The notes below the pieces were generated by a model that had not been told where the DNA came from, did no database searches, and saw only the letters and a list, made by a program, of their open reading frames with translations. Below are positions 32,285 to 33,868 of a stretch of 33,868 bases of DNA, one piece after another. Positions within the stretch are counted from its first letter, which is position 1; every line of letters begins with the position of its first letter. A program made the position numbers and the translations under genes. The stretch lies in assembly GCA_018398765.1 (NCBI GenBank), contig JAHBMJ010001226.1, positions 1 to 33,868 on the forward strand, read 5' to 3'. Origin of the DNA: Chromera velia. Its lineage: Eukaryota; Sar; Chromeraceae.

Positions 32285-32440
32285 GGCTGAGGACCTAAAA
32301 ATTTAATCGGAGTATGTTTTGTGGAGTGTGTCATTCCGGAGAGTTTACGAAGGCTCAGACAACCTAAAAACGGAGAGTGATCACCATCATTGGTATGTCA
32401 TGGCCCGATGACCTAAATACGGAGTATGTTAGAAACATAT
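32285..32440. repeat. Degenerate repeat with ACCTAAA..CGGAG core, 3 copies
   Basis: The core GACCTAAAAATTTAATCGGAGTATG (near 32289) recurs as AACCTAAAAACGGAGAGTG (near 32360) and GACCTAAATACGGAGTATG (near 32409). Preceding GGCTGAG/GGCTCAG/GCCCGAT-like bases also correspond. Spacing is about 70 and 50 bases. No hairpin or coding role was identified. Confidence 0.6.
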
Positions 32441-33868
32441 ACCGTGAGTTGTTGACCTACGGCATCTAGCCGTGCATTTCATTCTGTATGAATGTTCTTT
32501 TGTTTTCTTTGTGTGTTCTCTTCTAATCGAGTCTACTTGAGTCAATATTTGTGGAAGAGAAGAGGAGAGGAAAGAAAAAACGAAGAAGTTGGAGGGAAGG
32601 AGATGAGGTCTCTCTTTGATTGTGAGAGCATGATCAACAGACAAGAGTAAGCATTTTTTAGCTACTGGAGCCTTAGAGAGGGACTCAAAGGGATGCATGC
32701 ATATCCTTAGGCACATCCTTTCTGATCCTTTCTTCTAGTACTTGTACACTGGCATTGTTTTATGTCTAGCTTTATATCAAATAAATATCAGATAAATCAT
32801 CACACAGAGATTAGTAACATTTTGAATTTATTAAAATTAATTAAAATAATTCATAAATTATGTATTAAAGTTTTGTGGTCTGAAATTCGTTTCTTTAAAA
32901 AACAGTCTTTTTATACTTCGACTTCAGTGACTTCACTAGCAAGACGTGGCACCGAACTTGCATGATACATAAATAAAATGTAATCATTTAAAAAACGATT
33001 TTATCTAAAGTAATATAGGAATACTAAGCTTCAGTACTTCAACTTCCTAGTTAATTTTGCTAACAAGACTTGACTAAACTTGACACCTAAGTTGATATAC
33101 AAACAACATTTAATTGTTACCCAAGACACAACTTTCGAACACCCCATAACACCTCAACTACAATCGCCTTTTCTGATTTAGATCATCGTAAAGACTAGTA
33201 ATCAAAAAAAAAAAAATAAAGACCAGTTTTTATGAGTAGGGATATATCGTTCAGTTGGTGGAGAACAGTGGAGAAGTCTCAAAACTGGATAACCTTACTA
33301 CTCGAGTATCACTGGGGATTTCACCATGACACCAAGTTCTTTCTCAGTGTTTCACGCAATCTTTCACGCAAACAGCGGCAAACTTTGACACCCGAGCAAC
33401 AATTCCACGTTGCTTGGATTCCCGAACCAAAGTGGCTGTAAACATCTTTTGATGTTATTCTTCTATAGCAGTTCAACAGTCTGGCTTTCATGCAGCCAGA
33501 GTGATTTATGAAGGTCAGTCACTTTTCGTGGCCATACAGCCCTCAGTTTAGCTCGCGCAGTCGCGGCGCATCCATCGGCTGCACTGAGTCCGGCCTCAAT
33601 TTAGCTCGGTCGGCGGCCATATTAGGTAATCCAACTAATGAAGAGTCAAATGTATGGCAGCTGCACTAGCAAAAAAAATGACCCCCATTTTTGAAGGGCA
33701 TCTTGGCTGTGGACTTTGTCTCTATTCTTTTCTATTATGGTGGTCTCAGTATAAGCACTCCAATGGCGGACCCGCTTGTAGTCACCAGGCAGGCAGTCAG
33801 AGAAAAGAGAGCTCTGCAAGGAAGGGGGTTGCACATACAGAGAAGAAAGCAAAAAAGTGAAATCTGCA

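Larger units (their letters stand above)
31433..33868. other. Right-hand interval with minisatellites, no gene supported
   Basis: Three tandem-repeat systems (31801-31890, 31940-32045 and 32285-32440) and an AT-rich block (32740-33230) occupy this part. A 256-residue open frame on the minus strand (31439-32209) spans two of the repeats and has no recognisable domain. A 69-codon open frame at 33232-33441 (plus) has balanced composition and ends RKQRQTLTPEQQFHVAWIPEPKWL-like. It is not recognised and could be a degraded exon. Confidence 0.5.

Noticed and set aside
1-33868. Bacterial-type systems (CRISPR arrays, operons, Shine-Dalgarno sites)
   Set aside because: No regularly spaced direct repeats with unique spacers, and all gene structures are eukaryotic.

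Overview
The window is nuclear DNA from a eukaryote. Genes are split by GT-AG introns of about 150-500 bases, and the introns are packed with (GT)n, (TCTG)n, (TTTC)n and purine tracts. Gene bodies are GC-balanced while the intergenic blocks are AT-rich. The DUF676 lipase resembles plant-type members, there are tandem TB2/DP1-type membrane domains, and TGCATGCA palindromes recur. A photosynthetic or plastid-derived alveolate (chromerid alga such as Chromera) is my best guess, but it is an inference, not a demonstration.

Layout, left to right. 1-867: AT-rich intergenic. 868-3202 (-): three-exon MFS transporter, SLC18B1-like. 4233-10031 (+): multi-exon WD40-like gene. 10032-11078: AT-rich convergent spacer. 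11079-12245 (-): endonuclease/exonuclease/phosphatase (EEP) family enzyme. 13069-14838 (+): tentative small secreted protein built from micro-exons. 14839-16457: convergent spacer. 16458-18542 (-): large membrane protein with two TB2/DP1/HVA22-like regions. 19139-23791 (+, at least eight exons): DUF676 serine-esterase/lipase with a complete Ser/Asp/His triad; an acidic terminal exon lies at 26122-26308. The right-hand 7.5 kb is gene-poor. It holds a fold-back element (28497-29341), a broken sirtuin (30421-31432), and several mini- and microsatellites. A 223-bp MITE with 8-bp target duplications sits at 24265-24487.

The six genes form three successive head-to-head pairs (-,+) separated by 0.6-1.0 kb, and each shared 5' interval contains the palindrome TGCATGCA. 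The products do not form an evident pathway: a transporter, a scaffold-like propeller, a phosphodiesterase-fold enzyme, an ER-shaping-like protein and a lipase. The most unusual general feature is the splice donor: several well-supported introns start GTCNGT, with C at +3, which most eukaryotes avoid.

Exon models were built by hand from protein similarity and phase continuity. They need transcript confirmation.
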